DNA of 30,909 nucleotides, from assembly GCA_964535715.1 (NCBI GenBank), contig CAZHUO010000018.1, positions 1 to 30,909 of the forward strand. The letters are read 5' to 3'. Positions within the stretch are counted from its first letter, which is position 1. Each line of letters begins with the position of its first letter. Source of the DNA: CAZCCC01 sp964535715 (GTDB lineage: Bacteria > Patescibacteriota > Patescibacteriia > Buchananbacterales > UBA6539). The notes beneath the pieces were generated by a model, which saw nothing but the letters and a program-made list of their open reading frames with translations, had not been told where the DNA came from and did no database searches. Positions 29,803-30,909 of this stretch are shown one piece after another. The position numbers and the translations under genes were made by a program.

Positions 29803-30759
29803 TTATTTAGTATCAAAATTTTTCTTTTCCCTGACTACATATAGCGGCCGATTTTTCACTTCATTTTGGATATTTCCAATATAAAGTGAAATTAAGCCAA
29901 GACAGCTTAAAGTAATGCCGGTTAAAAGCATATTAAGCAATGCAAGCATGGCTGTGCCGGAAAAATTATAGCCGGTAAAATTATTAAACAAATATTTATC
30001 GACAAAAATAAAAATTCCAAGCGGACCGGAAAAAAAGATAATTAACATTCCCAAATATCCTGCCAGCTTCAGCGGAAAAAGGCTATGAGAAATGATGCTG
30101 GATAAAGCTAAATTAAAAAGTTTGGTTTTGCAGTAGGCGGATTCTCCGTTGACTCGCAAATCGGCTTCAAAATAAATATAATCTTTTTTAAAGCCGAGCC
30201 AGTCAAGCAACCCGCGGCTGATCCGATCATGCTCGCTGAATTTATTAAAGGCGTCTATTACTTTTCTGTCTAAAAGCCGATAATCTGTTGACCTGGCTTC
30301 AATTTCCGTTGCCCCTAATAAATAAATAAAGTTATAAAAAACAAATGAAGCAACTTTTCGGAATATATTTGAGCCTCGATTTTTTTTACGAATACCAACA
30401 ACCATTTCAATCCCCGACTGCCATTTTTCTATAAATTCAATAATTAATTTAGGCGGATGCTGCAAATCGGCATCAATAATTATAGCTAAATCGCCGATTG
30501 ACGCTTTCAATCCGGCAGTCAAAGCAATTTCCTTACCGAAATTTCGTGAAAAATCAATCAATTTTACTTTTGGGTCTATGTCCGCAAGTTCTTTTATCTC
30601 TTCAAGGCTGTTGTCTTTACTGCCGTCATTTACAAAAATTATTTCATAGTCAAAAAAATCCTTGATTTTTTCCAATTCCAAAATTAAGGCCTTATAAATT
30701 AATGCGATATTTTTTGATTCATTATAAATCGGAACAACAAATGAAATGATTTTTTTCAT
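29803..30759 (-). CDS. Polyprenyl-phosphate glycosyltransferase (DPM1/GtrB-like GT2)
   Basis: 318 aa. The catalytic domain has ISFVVPIYNESKNI, IIFVNDGSKDNSL, ARNFGKE-type SRNFGKEIALTAG, IIDADLQHPP (DxD) and the GIRKKNRGSNIFRKVAS region, ending with the SADYR-like STDYRLLDRKVIDAF. Two C-terminal TM helices (AGYLGMLIIFFSGPLGIFIF and MLLTGITLSCLGLISLYIG) anchor it, as in GtrB, YfdH and CsbB enzymes. These transfer a hexose or aminosugar from UDP-sugar to undecaprenyl phosphate, making the lipid-linked donor that GT-C enzymes use outside. That fits the two GT-C-like genes downstream. It is the first gene of the operon, preceded by a perfect promoter. Confidence 0.94.
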   Translation of the reverse strand: MKKIISFVVPIYNESKNIALIYKALILELEKIKDFFDYEIIFVNDGSKDNSLEEIKELADIDPKVKLIDFSRNFGKEIALTAGLKASIGDLAIIIDADLQHPPKLIIEFIEKWQSGIEMVVGIRKKNRGSNIFRKVASFVFYNFIYLLGATEIEARSTDYRLLDRKVIDAFNKFSEHDRISRGLLDWLGFKKDYIYFEADLRVNGESAYCKTKLFNLALSSIISHSLFPLKLAGYLGMLIIFFSGPLGIFIFVDKYLFNNFTGYNFSGTAMLALLNMLLTGITLSCLGLISLYIGNIQNEVKNRPLYVVREKKNFDTK

Positions 30760-30819
30760 ATTTTTTATTTAAAAAAGGCTTAAATAAGATAATTTATTTA
30801 TAAATTAGGTCAACAAAAT

Positions 30820-30848
30820 ATTATATAACAAATTTAAAAATATGTCAA
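30820..30848 (-). promoter_or_regulatory. Consensus sigma70 promoter of the glycan/surface operon
   Basis: TTGACA (30843-30848), exactly 17 bp, TATAAT (30820-30825) on the minus strand: 12 of 12 consensus bases. The start near 30813 leaves a leader of about 54 nt before the first gene. A second TTGACA sits at the window edge (30904-30909) with no fitting -10. Confidence 0.85.
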
Positions 30849-30909
30849 GCAAACCGGGTAATGTGCACACACATATTGCACTTTCTGCTAATCTAGTGGC
30901 ATATGTCAA

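Noticed and set aside
30849..30909. Second promoter at the right edge (TTGACA at 30904-30909)
   Set aside because: No -10 hexamer lies 16-18 bp downstream; the position holds AGAAAG.
1..30909. CRISPR arrays, tRNA or rRNA genes, transposases or phage genes
   Set aside because: No regularly spaced repeats with unique spacers, no cloverleaf or rRNA landmarks and no recognisable transposase or phage protein were seen on either strand.

Overview
The window is AT-rich bacterial DNA (roughly a third G+C by eye), densely packed and almost entirely coded on the minus strand. It most resembles a member of the Candidatus Patescibacteria (Candidate Phyla Radiation). The reasons are the abbreviated division/cell-wall cluster, a shortened TsaB, an archaeal-looking UMP kinase, few Shine-Dalgarno sequences and many short lineage-specific membrane or surface proteins. 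TGA and TAG both act as ordinary stops here (for example TGA for the 79-aa gene and TAG for ftsI), so I assume the standard bacterial code. The phylum assignment is an inference from style; I ran no search.

Region 1 (1-5210) is a short dcw cluster read leftwards: mraZ, rsmH, ftsL-like, ftsI, murF, closed by a terminator at 86-116. Its promoter lies upstream of mraZ, with an array of helically phased GTGG boxes that look like MraZ operators. Region 2 (5259-7580) holds an orphan CheY-like receiver, a mini TsaB, an alpha/beta hydrolase and a winged-helix protein. The winged-helix gene faces a 761-aa membrane protein (7649-9934, plus strand) with a PP2C-like cytoplasmic part and a predicted extracellular propeller.

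Region 3 (9987-11210) is rplJ-rplL with a clear L10-type leader whose P1 helix and intrinsic terminator are mutually exclusive. Region 4 (11211-15751) has a 79-aa orphan gene with its own promoter, strong RBS and terminator, then UMP kinase, a four-helix-bundle gene broken by one amber codon, mltG, a cytidylyltransferase-like gene, uppP and a divergent PAP2-related gene. Two ~105-bp inverted-repeat elements with compensating differences in their arms sit in the gaps here.

Region 5 (15800-19000) looks like a repair and house-cleaning operon: maf, a nucleotidyltransferase, an MTH1-like NUDIX hydrolase, a CoA-binding protein, a small membrane protein and mutM. A degenerate second NUDIX start lies just upstream of maf. 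Region 6 (19264-30759) is one eight-gene operon behind a perfect-consensus promoter (TTGACA-17-TATAAT). It has three GT2 glycosyltransferases, two large polytopic GT-C-like membrane proteins, a membrane protein of unknown function, a bitopic protein with two nearly identical carbohydrate-binding-like domains, and an exported protein of six ~65-aa repeats. Together these look like a machine that builds or decorates a cell-surface glycan or glycoprotein.
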